Shown here piece by piece: positions 46,673 through 55,670 of a DNA stretch of 64,000 bases. Position numbers and translations under genes: made by a program. The notes under the pieces were generated by a model. It saw only the letters and a program-made list of their open reading frames with translations, was not told the origin of the DNA and did no database searches. The stretch lies in NCBI RefSeq assembly GCF_030347395.1, contig NZ_CP128170.1:62001-126000 (forward strand). The letters run 5' to 3'. This DNA is from Microbacterium sp. ET2 (lineage in GTDB: Bacteria; Actinomycetota; Actinomycetes; Actinomycetales; Microbacteriaceae). The first letter of the stretch is position 1, and each line of letters begins with the position of its first letter.

Positions 46673-48549
46673 GGAATCACCTTCGCGTTGAGGATGTCGG
46701 ATGCGTATCCGAGCAGGCGGATCTTCTCCGTGGATCCCTGGCCGGGCACGTAGAAGAAGAGCTGATCGGTGTAGGTCGTTGTGAAACCCGTCGACGACTG
46801 CTCGGCTCCGGAGAGCGTGCGCACCGTGGGATTGTTCTCGAGCTTGATCACCGCGTCGGGATTGGTGGGCTTGACGGTGTCGATCTCGTCGATGTTCACC
46901 GCGACGATCGCACCGCTCTCGAGCGTCGCGAGAGCCAGCGGGTCGTACGCGCCGGGCGCGGCCTGGAAGGTCAGCTCGCCCGTGGACGCGCCGGTCTGGT
47001 TGAACTCGTCCAGGCGCTTCTGCCGGTCCCCGGCCACGCTCACGCGGAACTGGTCGCTCGCGACGTCGAAGAGGTCGTAGTACTCGCTCTCCTCGCCGCT
47101 GTTCAAGATGTCGGCGTAAGCCTCAGCGAGCTGCGCGGGAGGCAGCAGGAGGAAGGGAGAATCCGGTGCAGGCTGGACGGCGCCGATGTAGGCCGGCGCC
47201 ACGACCGGAAGCTCCGTGGCCGCTTCGAGGCTCGCCAGATACGTCAGCCGGTACGGCGACCACTGGTCCTGCTGCGTGAGCATCATGATGCTGGAGGTGT
47301 TGGAGTCGGTGTCATCGACGACCCCCACGATCGAACGCGGCCATTCGTCGTACGCCTGGGGCAGCACGAGTGTCAGCGGCTCTGCCGGCAGTGCGGCGGG
47401 AGCGGGATAGTCGCTGATCGCCGCGCGCAGCGCGTAGTTGGTCGCACGCGCGGCGAGCACGGCGCCGTCCAGCCGCGTGGCGGCCAGCGCTTCATCCGCC
47501 GCCTCGTCGGCGGACGCGACAGTCTCGGCGACCCGTGTCCAGATGCGATCCGCCTGGGCTTCGGTGACCGCCGGCGCCTGCTGGCCCTCGGGAACGATGA
47601 CCGACGCGGACGGCGAGGGCGTCGGCGAAGGGGCGAACTGCGGCCATGCCTCGGACGAGCATCCGGCGAACAGGAGCGCGGACACCGCGACGGCCGGGAT
47701 GACGACGAGGCGGCGGCGGCCCGCGGCGAGGGCGCGCCGACCGCTCGCACTGATCACGCCTTTGCTCCTGCCTTCGACGGCGAGGTCGATCGGCTCGGTG
47801 ACCGGGACGGGGAGACCCTTGCGGCGAGGGCCGCGCGAACGTCGGAGATGACGGATCGCGAGGATGTAGAGGAACACGCCTACGGCCATGATGAGACCGC
47901 CGGCGACGATGAGCGGCCCGGCCCACGGGGTGGCGTTGGCGATCGGCCACGACACCGTGATGTCGGCCGGTGCAGGCTCGACACCGTCCGCCGCGACGAG
48001 CACACTCATGTCCTCCGGCAGCTGCAGCGGGGCGATGAGCACATCCTCCTGCTGGAACTCATCCAGCCACAGATCCGAGCCCACCGGGCTGCGGACGTCG
48101 TCCGTGCTCCCCTCATCGCCGGTGGTGGCTTCGTCGGCGGGCACCTCGGATTCCGTGCCTTCGACGGGTGCGGACTCCTCGGGCGTCGGCGTCGCGTCCT
48201 CCCCGGTCTCCTCCGAGACGGCGAGACTCGGGGTGATCTCCTCTGCGTCGAGAGCCCCCTCCGGGTCGACCGTCACCCGGGTGTAAGCCGTGTCCGAGAG
48301 CCAGGCCTCGAGATCAGCGGTCCGACCGTACGCCGCGAAGATGGTTCCCTCACCCTGTGCGCGAAGGGTCTGAGCTCCCGGGCGGCTGTTCAGCACGTCG
48401 CCCTCGACCAGCACGTAGGGCGTGTCCTCCTCGAGGGAGACGGCGGCGGTCTCGGTGTCCGGCCCCTGGAAGACCGTGCGCTGGGCGATTCCCGCGCCGA
48501 TCATCAGGGCGGCCAGGACGAAGGCCGCGACAGCCCACACGAAACGCAC
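46669..48549 (-). CDS. membrane protein fused to a lipoprotein-like domain, function unknown
   Basis: 626 residues from GTG 48549 (AGGTGAGG upstream). Part 1: helix 2-24, an extracytoplasmic acidic region (about 110-150, Glu/Thr/Pro-rich), a domain ending near 205, helix 209-232, then a basic cytoplasmic loop. Part 2 begins at about 265 with a basic stretch, helix 281-296 and LLFAGC (Cys297), a perfect lipobox, followed by a Pro/Ser linker and a 300-residue domain. GTG 47757 (Val265) is preceded by AGGAG at 7-nt spacing, so a separate 362-residue lipoprotein could also be made. Such proteins are often labelled glycosyltransferase without support. It is coupled to the thioredoxin/TPR gene by GTGA. 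Confidence 0.7.
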   Translation of the reverse strand: MRFVWAVAAFVLAALMIGAGIAQRTVFQGPDTETAAVSLEEDTPYVLVEGDVLNSRPGAQTLRAQGEGTIFAAYGRTADLEAWLSDTAYTRVTVDPEGALDAEEITPSLAVSEETGEDATPTPEESAPVEGTESEVPADEATTGDEGSTDDVRSPVGSDLWLDEFQQEDVLIAPLQLPEDMSVLVAADGVEPAPADITVSWPIANATPWAGPLIVAGGLIMAVGVFLYILAIRHLRRSRGPRRKGLPVPVTEPIDLAVEGRSKGVISASGRRALAAGRRRLVVIPAVAVSALLFAGCSSEAWPQFAPSPTPSPSASVIVPEGQQAPAVTEAQADRIWTRVAETVASADEAADEALAATRLDGAVLAARATNYALRAAISDYPAPAALPAEPLTLVLPQAYDEWPRSIVGVVDDTDSNTSSIMMLTQQDQWSPYRLTYLASLEAATELPVVAPAYIGAVQPAPDSPFLLLPPAQLAEAYADILNSGEESEYYDLFDVASDQFRVSVAGDRQKRLDEFNQTGASTGELTFQAAPGAYDPLALATLESGAIVAVNIDEIDTVKPTNPDAVIKLENNPTVRTLSGAEQSSTGFTTTYTDQLFFYVPGQGSTEKIRLLGYASDILNAKVIP

Positions 48550-48741
48550 GAATGCCTCACCTCTCCTCGCTCCGATACCGCTCCAGGACGCGGTGGAGCG
48601 CAAAACTCGACGTTCCAGACTACCGAAGGGCGCCTGGATGTCGCCCGGGAGCGCGTGATGCCGGGAGTGACGACCGCCTATCAGTATCCTGACAAGGCCG
48701 GACGTCGATGCGCCGGTTCAGCCGAGAGAGGGCGCGCACCG

Positions 48742-49815
48742 ATGAAGATCCACAATCCGTTCCGCGTGGCGCTCGTCGCCACTCTCGGGGTGGGTCTGGG
48801 ACTCCTGCTCATCGCGAGCATTCAGACTCTCTCGACGATCCTGCTGTACGTCGGCACGGCGCTGTTCCTGTCCCTCGGCCTCGACCCGATCATCTCGTGG
48901 CTCGAGCGCCGCGGGCTCCCCCGCTGGGCGGCCGTGCTCATCACCATCCTCGGAGTGCTCGGCATCTTCGCGGGGATCATCCTCATGGTGGTGCCGATCA
49001 TCGTCGCCCAGGTGGCGCAGCTGATCGCGGCCATCCAAGACCTGTTCTCAACCATGACCTGGGAAGAGTTCATCGGCGGAGTCCTCACCTGGGCGCAGGA
49101 CGCGTTCCCGGGGATCCGAGTGGACGAGGTGTGGAACTACATCGAGGACTGGTACACCTCGCTCGACCTCGGGTCCATCGGCAGCACGATCGGCGAGGGC
49201 GTCCTCGGGACCGTGGGCGCCGTGGTCGCCGGGTTCGGCGGCGCGTTCATCGTCCTCATCCTGACCATCTACTTCACCGCATCCACCCCGAACCTCAAGA
49301 GGGCCGTCTACCAGCTGGTGCCGGCCTCGAAGCGCCCCCGCTTCATCGACCTGGCCGAGCAGATCACCGCCTCCGTGGGGTTCTACGTCATCGGTCAGCT
49401 GAGCCTCGGCGTGACCAACGGCATTCTGAGCTTCATCTTCCTGTCGATCATCCAGGCCCCCTTCCCCGCCGTCCTCGCGGTCATCGCCTTCTTCTTCTCG
49501 CTGATCCCGCTCGTGGGCACCCTCACCGGATCGACCATCATCGTGCTCACGTGCCTGATCCCCGGGCTCGGGTCCCCGACGACGGCGCTCGTCGCGGCGA
49601 TCTACTACCTCATCTACATGCAGATCGAGGCGTACGTCGTCGCCCCGCGCATCATGAACCGTGCGGTGTCGATCCCCGGGGCTGTCGTGGTCATCGCGGC
49701 GCTCGCCGGAGGCTCGCTCCTGGGCCTTCTCGGCGCCCTTGTCGCAATCCCGGTCGCCGCCAGCATCCTCATCATCTATCGACAGGTGATCATCCCGCGA
49801 CAGAACGAGCTGTGA
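48742..49815 (+). CDS. AI-2E family transporter (PerM-like permease)
   Basis: 357-residue integral membrane protein with seven to eight helices. Helices 1-3 are at about 8-100; a soluble loop (about 105-160, WEEFIGGVLTWAQDAFPGI) comes next, and the conserved block FFFSLIPLVGTLTG with EAYVVAPRIMNRAVSIPG follows. These are diagnostic of the AI-2E/PerM family, whose members export autoinducer-2 or act as cation antiporters; the substrate here is unknown. The ATG at 48742 gives the common MKIHNPFRVAL start and has a GAGAGG-type RBS. Confidence 0.9.
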   Translation: MKIHNPFRVALVATLGVGLGLLLIASIQTLSTILLYVGTALFLSLGLDPIISWLERRGLPRWAAVLITILGVLGIFAGIILMVVPIIVAQVAQLIAAIQDLFSTMTWEEFIGGVLTWAQDAFPGIRVDEVWNYIEDWYTSLDLGSIGSTIGEGVLGTVGAVVAGFGGAFIVLILTIYFTASTPNLKRAVYQLVPASKRPRFIDLAEQITASVGFYVIGQLSLGVTNGILSFIFLSIIQAPFPAVLAVIAFFFSLIPLVGTLTGSTIIVLTCLIPGLGSPTTALVAAIYYLIYMQIEAYVVAPRIMNRAVSIPGAVVVIAALAGGSLLGLLGALVAIPVAASILIIYRQVIIPRQNEL

Positions 49816-49827
49816 CCGGCGTTCCGA

Positions 49828-50556
49828 TCAGGCAGGGTCGGCGAGAGGGCCGTCCCATTCCACGGGCAACGGCAGCGCGTCGGGGTTGACCACGGCCACG
49901 ATCTCGGTGAGGACGCGACGCGTCTGGTTCTCGCCGACCCAGAGGTGCTTCCCGCCCTCCACGTCGATGAGGGTCGCGTGAGGGATCGTGGCGAACCGCT
50001 CGCGGGCAGCATCCGGACGCAGATAGTCGTCGAGCTCGGGGATGAGCGCGATGACCGGCCGCAGATCTCCGGCCCAGCCCGCGAGGTCATCCTCGGTCGC
50101 ACGATGCAACGGCGGCGAGAGGAGGATGATGCCTTCGACCTCGTGGTCGCGTCCGTACTTCAGTGCCAGCTCGGTGCCGAAGGACCATCCCATGAGCCAG
50201 GGCCGAGGCAGCCCGCGTTCCCGGACGAAGTCCATCGCCGCGGCGACGTCGAAAGCCTCGGTGCGACCACCGTCGAAACTCCCCTCGCTCGTGCCGCGAG
50301 CAGAGCTGGTCCCCCGGGTGTTGAACCTCAGCACAGCGAGGTCGGCCAGCGCGGGCAGGCGTCCGGCGGCTTTTCGCAGGATATGCGAATCCATGAACCC
50401 GCCCGCCGTCGGGAGGGGATGAAGCGTCACGAGCGTTGCCACCGGCGCCGCGCCCTCCGGGACCGCCAGCTCTCCGACCAGGGTCAGGCCGTCCACGGTG
50501 CGAAGCTCGATGTCCTCCCGGCGCGCAGGGAGCAGGACGGGTCCGCGAATCTCCAT
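49828..50556 (-). CDS. alpha/beta hydrolase
   Basis: 242-residue alpha/beta-hydrolase fold. The oxyanion region is TLHPLPTAGGFMDS (about 47-60), the nucleophile Ser lies in LMGWSFGTELAL (about 123), and the acid and His are in DDYLRPD and GGKHLWVG near the C-terminus. The substrate is unknown; the HPxP...D/N pattern resembles small esterase-like YcjY/FrsA relatives. The ATG at 50556 shares its last base with the TGA of the preceding small gene (TGATG), so the pair is coupled. Confidence 0.87.
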   Translation of the reverse strand: MEIRGPVLLPARREDIELRTVDGLTLVGELAVPEGAAPVATLVTLHPLPTAGGFMDSHILRKAAGRLPALADLAVLRFNTRGTSSARGTSEGSFDGGRTEAFDVAAAMDFVRERGLPRPWLMGWSFGTELALKYGRDHEVEGIILLSPPLHRATEDDLAGWAGDLRPVIALIPELDDYLRPDAARERFATIPHATLIDVEGGKHLWVGENQTRRVLTEIVAVVNPDALPLPVEWDGPLADPA

Positions 50557-50840
50557 CAGCCGATCCTCCAGCAATGCGTGTGCCAATGGCGACGGTCGGC
50601 AAGGGCGGCAGCATCGCCGAGGATGCCGTCGGCGCGCCACACTACGACGTGAGCAGTCGCCGGCGGGATTTCCTGCGAGCACCCCGGACAGATGTACGAC
50701 TTCGCAGCCTGCCCCGCCGATACCGGCTGGACGGTCCACGTCGCGCCGCGGCGCTCCTCGGTGCGCTTCCAGCCGGCGAGCAGCCGTTCGAAGGAGTCGT
50801 CGCGGGCAGGATCCGGGCGACGACGATGCGAGCGCGGCAT
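50556..50840 (-). CDS. small Cys/His-rich (putative zinc-binding) protein
   Basis: 94 residues, basic N-terminus (MPRSHRRRPDPARDD). A CPGC pair after SYI (about 51-54) and HWHTHC at the C-terminus (about 86-91) form a CxxC/HxxxC-like set suited to zinc binding. Between them is a beta-rich segment (AHVVVWRADGILG). The function is unknown; it is a recurring actinobacterial small protein sometimes called ATP/GTP-binding without motif support. It starts 4 nt after the SLT-like gene stop and overlaps the hydrolase start. Confidence 0.78.
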   Translation of the reverse strand: MPRSHRRRPDPARDDSFERLLAGWKRTEERRGATWTVQPVSAGQAAKSYICPGCSQEIPPATAHVVVWRADGILGDAAALADRRHWHTHCWRIG

Positions 50841-50844
50841 CAGG

Positions 50845-51654
50845 TCAGTACCACCCGGTACGGGTCGAGTGATCCCACGCCCCGCACGGCGTGCCGTAGC
50901 GCCCCGCGATGTAGCCCAGTCCCCAGGTGATCTGCGTCGCGGGGTTGGTCTCCCAGTCGGCGCCGGCGGAGGCCATCTTGTTGCCGGGGAGGGACTGGGG
51001 AATCCCGTACGCACCGCTGGAGGCGTTGTACGCGTTCACGCGCCATCCGGATTCCTTGTTCCACAGAGCGACCAGGCAGCTGAACTGGTCATCGCCCCAC
51101 CCGCGCGCCCTGACCACGTCGTACGCGATCGCCTGGGCGCTCCCCGGATCGGGCGTGACGAACGGTGGCACCCAGCCGCCCGAACCCGAGGAGGACGACG
51201 ACGCGGTCGACCGCGCCGTCGTGGGGGTCGGCGTCGGTGTGGGTGTCGGCGTCGGGGTGACGTAGACGGTGTAACCGCTGCGATCGAGTGACGAGGCTTC
51301 GGCGCCGGTGCGGGCCTCCGCGGTCACCGACTGCACGTCGCCGAGGGTGCTGGCGTACAACGAGATGGGCGGCACCTCCTCGGCGCTCGCGCTGGACAGT
51401 GCCGCCCCGGTGGGACCGATCCAGGCGGCAGCGAACGCCACAGCGGCGAAGGCGGCGAATGTCGCCGAGGTGCTCCGTCGCCGAGACCACCGCGCGGCCG
51501 GAGGCGGCGGACTGCGTCGAGCCATTCCGCGCCGGGCGGGTGCCCGTTCGACAGCGGCGACGTCGCGCCGTCGGGTCGGTACGACGGCAGGCGTCGGTCC
51601 GGCATCCTCGTTCGGTGCCGGCGTGTCGTGCGCAACGGGGCCTTCGGGAGTCAC
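50845..51654 (-). CDS. secreted or membrane-anchored lytic-transglycosylase-like protein
   Basis: 269 residues. A basic, Pro-rich N-region (1-60) precedes a hydrophobic segment (ATFAAFAAVAFAAAWIGPTG, about 64-83), a TP-repeat spacer and a C-terminal SLT/lysozyme-like domain (about 175-269). That domain has FSCLVALWNKESGWRVNAYN, where the Glu of KES is the presumed catalytic acid, then GAYGIPQSLPGNKM and ATQITWGLGYIAGRYG. It probably cleaves peptidoglycan glycan strands. The start is GTG 51654, near a TAGACT 10 nt upstream. It heads a small operon with the zinc-ribbon and hydrolase genes. Confidence 0.85.
   Translation of the reverse strand: MTPEGPVAHDTPAPNEDAGPTPAVVPTRRRDVAAVERAPARRGMARRSPPPPAARWSRRRSTSATFAAFAAVAFAAAWIGPTGAALSSASAEEVPPISLYASTLGDVQSVTAEARTGAEASSLDRSGYTVYVTPTPTPTPTPTPTTARSTASSSSSGSGGWVPPFVTPDPGSAQAIAYDVVRARGWGDDQFSCLVALWNKESGWRVNAYNASSGAYGIPQSLPGNKMASAGADWETNPATQITWGLGYIAGRYGTPCGAWDHSTRTGWY
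51221..51262. repeat. hexanucleotide-type repeat encoding a Thr-Pro tract
   Basis: Seven or so tandem GGTGTC/GGCGTC units (minus strand) encoding alternating Thr-Pro in the linker of the SLT-like protein. Such tracts can change copy number and so vary linker length. Confidence 0.6.
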
Positions 51655-51702
51655 AGTGCCGCCGAGTCTACCGACGTCCCGCCACGAGCGTCGAGAGGGG
51701 CG

Positions 51703-52296
51703 TCACGACACCGCGAGCATGACTTCGACGACGGCGTCGAGCACGGCGTCGACCTGCTGCTCACGGTACCCGCCGCGCTGCATGCGGAAGGCCACCGCGC
51801 GCACCTGCTCGACCGTCACCGTCTGGCCGGATTCCAGATAGCGGCAGATGCGGTCGGCCACCAGGTCCACCTCATCGACCCGGTAGCCGAAGCGGAGGAC
51901 GCTGACGCGGTCGAAGCGCCGGCCCTCCGGGCGCGACAGCCGATCCAGGACCTCCTGAGCAAGATCACGGGTACGCCCCACCCACCCGGCGGCGCCGAGC
52001 CGGCCGACTTCGGCCTCGCGTTCACGGGCGGCGAAGGCGTCCTCGATCCGGCCGAGGGCCGAATCGACGGCGTCGATGACGTAGCCGCCGCGCATGAGGG
52101 CGAACGCGGCGTGGCGAACGTCCCACGAGGTCACGGGATCGGCCGCCCGTCCTTCGAAGGACTCGCGGGCGCGCACGAGGAATTCGTCCACCGCGTCGCG
52201 GTCGTAGCCCTTCTCGCGGCCGGGCGCGATCGGGAAGGCCGTCCGGGAGTGCGGGTCGTCCGAAGCAGCCGTGTCTGATGGTCGAAGATCGGTCAT
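51703..52296 (-). CDS. DivIVA domain-containing protein
   Basis: 197 residues. It contains repeated DivIVA-type motifs: FPIAPGREKGYDRDAVDEFL (about 21-40), GGYVIDAVDSAL, FGYRVDEVDLVADRI and GGYREQQVDAVLDAVV, i.e. two divergent pairs and not the single N-terminal domain plus long coiled coil of true DivIVA/Wag31. It may bind membranes or divisome partners; the role is unknown. The ATG overlaps the cdsA stop by 4 nt (ATGA), tying it to phospholipid synthesis. Confidence 0.82.
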   Translation of the reverse strand: MTDLRPSDTAASDDPHSRTAFPIAPGREKGYDRDAVDEFLVRARESFEGRAADPVTSWDVRHAAFALMRGGYVIDAVDSALGRIEDAFAAREREAEVGRLGAAGWVGRTRDLAQEVLDRLSRPEGRRFDRVSVLRFGYRVDEVDLVADRICRYLESGQTVTVEQVRAVAFRMQRGGYREQQVDAVLDAVVEVMLAVS

Positions 52297-53342
52297 GAGA
52301 CTCCCAGGGGCGAGAGCAGGTAGTAGAGCGCGAGCGCCGCCGTCGTGGAGGGGAGGATCGAGTCGAGGCGGTCGAGGACGCCTCCGTGACCGGGGAGCCA
52401 CGAGCTCATGTCCTTGATCCCGAGATCGCGTTTGATCATCGATTCGCCGAGGTCTCCGGCCGTGGCAGTGCCGAGGATCACCAGTCCGATGATGACCCCC
52501 GTCCAGACCGGCAGACCGAGCATCAACGGAGCGAGCAGGAGACCGGCGATGACCGCGGCTGCGGCGGCCCCCGCGAACCCCTCCCACGTCTTCTTCGGAC
52601 TGACGCGGGGCGCCATCGGGTGACGGCCGCCCCGTCCGAGGGTGAGTCCCGACACGTAGGCGCCGGTGTCGGAGACGACCGCCACGATGATGAAAGCCAG
52701 AACCCACCACTGGCCGCCGTCCTGGGCGAGGAGGGCGACGCAGAGACTGGCGAAGAAGGGGACGTAGAGCTGGACGAGGGCGGCGATCAGGACGTCGCCG
52801 AGGACGAGCGCGTGCGGTCTTGCGTCATCGGCGAAGAGCTGCGCCACCAGCCGCCACACCACCACGAGGGCGACCGCGGCGAACGCGCCGATCCAGTGCA
52901 GCCAGGGCTGCAGGAAGAAGCCGGCGAGAACCAGGAGCGTTCCCGCGAGGAGCTGGGCGACGACATTGACGCGGCGTCCCGACGCGCGCAGCGCGCGGCT
53001 GAACTCGAAGGTGCCGAGGGTGCTGGCGGCCAGCGCGAAAAGGACGAACAGCTCTTTGAAGAAGATGAGGGATGCCAGGACCACGACGCCGATCGCGAGA
53101 CCGATGAGGATCGCCAGGATGAGGTTGCGTCCCGTGCGCTGCGTGATCCGGGCGTTGGCCTCCTCGAACTCGGCGCGCGCATGGGCGAGCTGTGTCTCCA
53201 GTTCGCTTCGGGCGGCGCGCACGTGCGTCTGGAATCCGGGTTCTCCGGTGTCGGGACCCCGCCGGGCCGCAGCGGCCTCGCGACGGGTCGCGGGAGCCGC
53301 CGGGGCGTCGCTGCCCCGCTCCCCGCCCGCGGTGTCTGTCAT
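52293..53342 (-). CDS. cdsA: phosphatidate cytidylyltransferase
   Basis: 349-residue membrane enzyme forming CDP-diacylglycerol from phosphatidate and CTP. About eight helices start near residue 75; the C-terminal signature SPKKTWEGFAG ... GDLGESMIKRDLGIKDMSS ... PGHGGVLDRLDS is complete, with the catalytic Asp/Lys residues. The first 70 residues are a soluble Ala/Arg/Glu-rich extension absent from E. coli CdsA. It starts 7 nt after frr, in the standard pyrH-frr-cdsA order. Confidence 0.96.
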   Translation of the reverse strand: MTDTAGGERGSDAPAAPATRREAAAARRGPDTGEPGFQTHVRAARSELETQLAHARAEFEEANARITQRTGRNLILAILIGLAIGVVVLASLIFFKELFVLFALAASTLGTFEFSRALRASGRRVNVVAQLLAGTLLVLAGFFLQPWLHWIGAFAAVALVVVWRLVAQLFADDARPHALVLGDVLIAALVQLYVPFFASLCVALLAQDGGQWWVLAFIIVAVVSDTGAYVSGLTLGRGGRHPMAPRVSPKKTWEGFAGAAAAAVIAGLLLAPLMLGLPVWTGVIIGLVILGTATAGDLGESMIKRDLGIKDMSSWLPGHGGVLDRLDSILPSTTAALALYYLLSPLGVS

Positions 53343-53349
53343 GACCGGC

Positions 53350-53904
53350 TCACACTTCGAGCAGCTCAGCCTCTTTGCGCTTGAGCGCGTCATCGATGGC
53401 GTCGACGTGCGTGCGCGTCAGAGCGTCGAGCTCCTTCTCACCGCGGGAGATCTCATCCTCACCGACCTCGCTCTTGAGCGAGTCGAGGTCGTCCTTGGCC
53501 TTGCGGCGGATCCCGCGGACATGCACCTTGGCATCCTCGCCCTTGGCCCGGACGATCTTGACGAACTCCTTACGTCGCTCCTGGGTGAGCTCGGGCAGCG
53601 TGACACGAACGATGTTGCCGTCGTTGGTGGGATTGGCTCCGAGGTTCGGGGTGTCGCGGATCGCCTGCTCGATGGCCTTCAGCGCCGACTTGTCGTACGG
53701 CGTGACGACGAGGGTGCGTGCTTCGGGGTTGTTCAGCGAGGCGAGCTGGGCCAGCGGCGTGGGGGAACCGTAATAGTCGACCATGATCTTCTGGAACAGC
53801 TGGGGGTTGGCGCGGCCCGTGCGCACGGTCGCGAAGTCCTCCTTCGCGGCGTCGACCGCACGATCCATGCGGGAAGCGGCATCTGCCAGTACGTCGGCGA
53901 TCAC
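53350..53904 (-). CDS. frr: ribosome recycling factor
   Basis: 184 residues, the standard RRF length. With EF-G it splits post-termination ribosomes. Landmarks: [52 protein letters not shown] and the C-terminal helix. The GTG at 53904 with GGAG 5 nt upstream is preferred to the ATG at 53928, since RRF proteins begin (M)IADVL. Confidence 0.97.
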   Translation of the reverse strand: MIADVLADAASRMDRAVDAAKEDFATVRTGRANPQLFQKIMVDYYGSPTPLAQLASLNNPEARTLVVTPYDKSALKAIEQAIRDTPNLGANPTNDGNIVRVTLPELTQERRKEFVKIVRAKGEDAKVHVRGIRRKAKDDLDSLKSEVGEDEISRGEKELDALTRTHVDAIDDALKRKEAELLEV

Positions 53905-53992
53905 AGGAACTCCATTCTCCGAACTCATGAGAAGTCTAGTGCGCGACCCCGGACGGCCCGGGCAGCGCACCGTGGTGGTGGGCAGGTCGAAG

Positions 53993-54712
53993 TCAGACAG
54001 TCACCAGGGTGCCGATGGAATCGCCCAGAAGGGCACGGGTGACGTTGCCCTCCGGCTCCATGCCGAACACGCGCATGTCCATCCCGTTGTCCATGCACAG
54101 GCTGAAGGCGGTCGAGTCGACGACCTTCAGACCGCGCTGGAGCGCGTCGATGTAGGTGATGCGATCGATGCGGGTCGCGGTGGCGTCCTTCCGCGGGTCG
54201 GCGGTGTAGACGCCGTCGACGCCGTTCTTGGCGACCAGCACCTCCACCGCGCCGATCTCGAGGGCGCGCTGGGCAGCGACGGTGTCTGTGGAGAAGTAGG
54301 GCAGACCTGCTCCGGCGCCGAAGATGACGACCCGGCCCTTCTCCATGTGACGCTCGGCGCGGCGCGGGATGTAGGGCTCCGCGACCTGCGTCATCGAGAT
54401 CGCCGACTGGACGCGCGTGGCGGCGCCGGCCTGCTCCAGGAAGTCCTGCAGTGCGAGCGCGTTCATCACGGTGCCGAGCATGCCCATATAGTCGGCCCGA
54501 CCTCGGTCCATCCCCCGCTGACTCAGCTCGGCCCCGCGGAAGAAGTTGCCGCCGCCGACGACGACGGCGATCTCGACCCGATCGACCGCGGCGGCGATCT
54601 CGCGGGCGATCTGGCTGACGATATCGGGATTGACCCCGAGCTGTCCTCCTCCGAACGCCTCCCCGGACAGCTTCAGCAGAACACGACGGCGGTGGCTCGT
54701 CTCATCGATCAC
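53993..54712 (-). CDS. pyrH: UMP kinase
   Basis: 239-residue hexameric kinase of the amino-acid-kinase family converting UMP to UDP. Signatures: [12 protein letters not shown] (about 11-22), [28 protein letters not shown], and [27 protein letters not shown] is also intact. GTG start with GAGAGGA upstream; a TAGTCT about 22 nt before it is a possible -10, separate from tsf because a terminator intervenes. Confidence 0.97.
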   Translation of the reverse strand: MIDETSHRRRVLLKLSGEAFGGGQLGVNPDIVSQIAREIAAAVDRVEIAVVVGGGNFFRGAELSQRGMDRGRADYMGMLGTVMNALALQDFLEQAGAATRVQSAISMTQVAEPYIPRRAERHMEKGRVVIFGAGAGLPYFSTDTVAAQRALEIGAVEVLVAKNGVDGVYTADPRKDATATRIDRITYIDALQRGLKVVDSTAFSLCMDNGMDMRVFGMEPEGNVTRALLGDSIGTLVTV

Positions 54713-54755
54713 GGATCATCCTCTCGTCCAACGCAGACTATCGAAGCGTGAGAAA

Positions 54756-54788
54756 GGGCCCGCATCGACGTGGGGTCGATGCGGGCCC
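54756..54788 (-). terminator. rho-independent terminator after tsf
   Basis: 14-bp stem GGGCCCGCATCGAC and its complement with a short loop, followed on the minus strand by TTTCTC. It lies 11 nt after the tsf stop and separates rpsB-tsf from pyrH-frr-cdsA. Confidence 0.85.
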
Positions 54789-54798
54789 TGCAACGGTC

Positions 54799-55626
54799 TC
54801 AGGCTCCGACCTTGAACCGGGCGAACCCGGTGAGGGTCAGACCTGCGTCCTTCGCGACCTGGGCGACCGACATCTTGTTGTCGCGGGCGTAGTCCTGGTC
54901 CAGGAGCGAGACCTGCTTGAAGAAGGCGTTCACGCGTCCCTCGACGATCTTGGGGAGCGCCGCCTCGGGCTTGCCCTCGTTGCGCGAGATCTCCGTGACG
55001 ATCTGACGCTCCTTCTCGACGTCCTCCTCGGGCACCTCATCGCGTGACAGGTACGAGGGATTGGCGAAGGAGATGTGCTGTGCGAGGCTGCGTGCCGTCT
55101 CGGCGTCGTCACCCGAGTAGGCCAGGACCACACCGACCTGCGGGGGCAGGTCCTTACTGGTCTTGTGCAGGTAGACCTCGAAGTTGTCGCCGGCGAGCGT
55201 GCGCACGCGACGCAGCTCGACCTTCTCGCCGATGATCGCGGCTTCGTCCGAGATGAGCTCGGCGACCGTCTGCGAGCCCGCGGGCGCCGCGAGCGCCGCG
55301 TCGACGGAGTCGGCGCCGGTGGCGGCCGCGGCCTCGACGACCTTCTCGGCCAGAGCGACGAAGCGGTCGTTCTTGGCGACGAAGTCGGTCTCGCAGGCGA
55401 GCTCGATCATGGTGACCTTGCCGTCCTGCTCGCGGGCCGCGACGAGGCCCTCGCTCGTGGAGCGGTCGGCACGCTTGGCGTTGCCCTTCGCGCCCTTCAG
55501 ACGCAGGATCTCTACGGCCTTCTCGACATCGCCGTCGGCCTCTTCGAGGGCCTTCTTCGTGTCGACCATTCCGGTGCCGAGCTGCTCGCGAAGAGCCTTG
55601 ATGTCGGCGATGGTGAAGTTTGCCAT
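54799..55626 (-). CDS. tsf: elongation factor Ts
   Basis: 275-residue nucleotide exchange factor for EF-Tu. The N-terminal UBA-like domain with ALREQLGTGMVDTKKALEEA and the core ACETDFVAKNDRF (about 79-91) are diagnostic. AAGGAG precedes the ATG of MANFTIADIK. It follows rpsB after 92 nt that include a perfect hairpin. Confidence 0.97.
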   Translation of the reverse strand: MANFTIADIKALREQLGTGMVDTKKALEEADGDVEKAVEILRLKGAKGNAKRADRSTSEGLVAAREQDGKVTMIELACETDFVAKNDRFVALAEKVVEAAAATGADSVDAALAAPAGSQTVAELISDEAAIIGEKVELRRVRTLAGDNFEVYLHKTSKDLPPQVGVVLAYSGDDAETARSLAQHISFANPSYLSRDEVPEEDVEKERQIVTEISRNEGKPEAALPKIVEGRVNAFFKQVSLLDQDYARDNKMSVAQVAKDAGLTLTGFARFKVGA

Positions 55627-55670
55627 GGGTGGCGGCTCCTTATGTGACGGGTGCTGTCGTGTGCATGCGG

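Noticed and set aside
51221..51262. Tandem repeats as a CRISPR array or minisatellite locus
   Set aside because: Six-base coding units giving Thr-Pro, no spacers, no cas genes.
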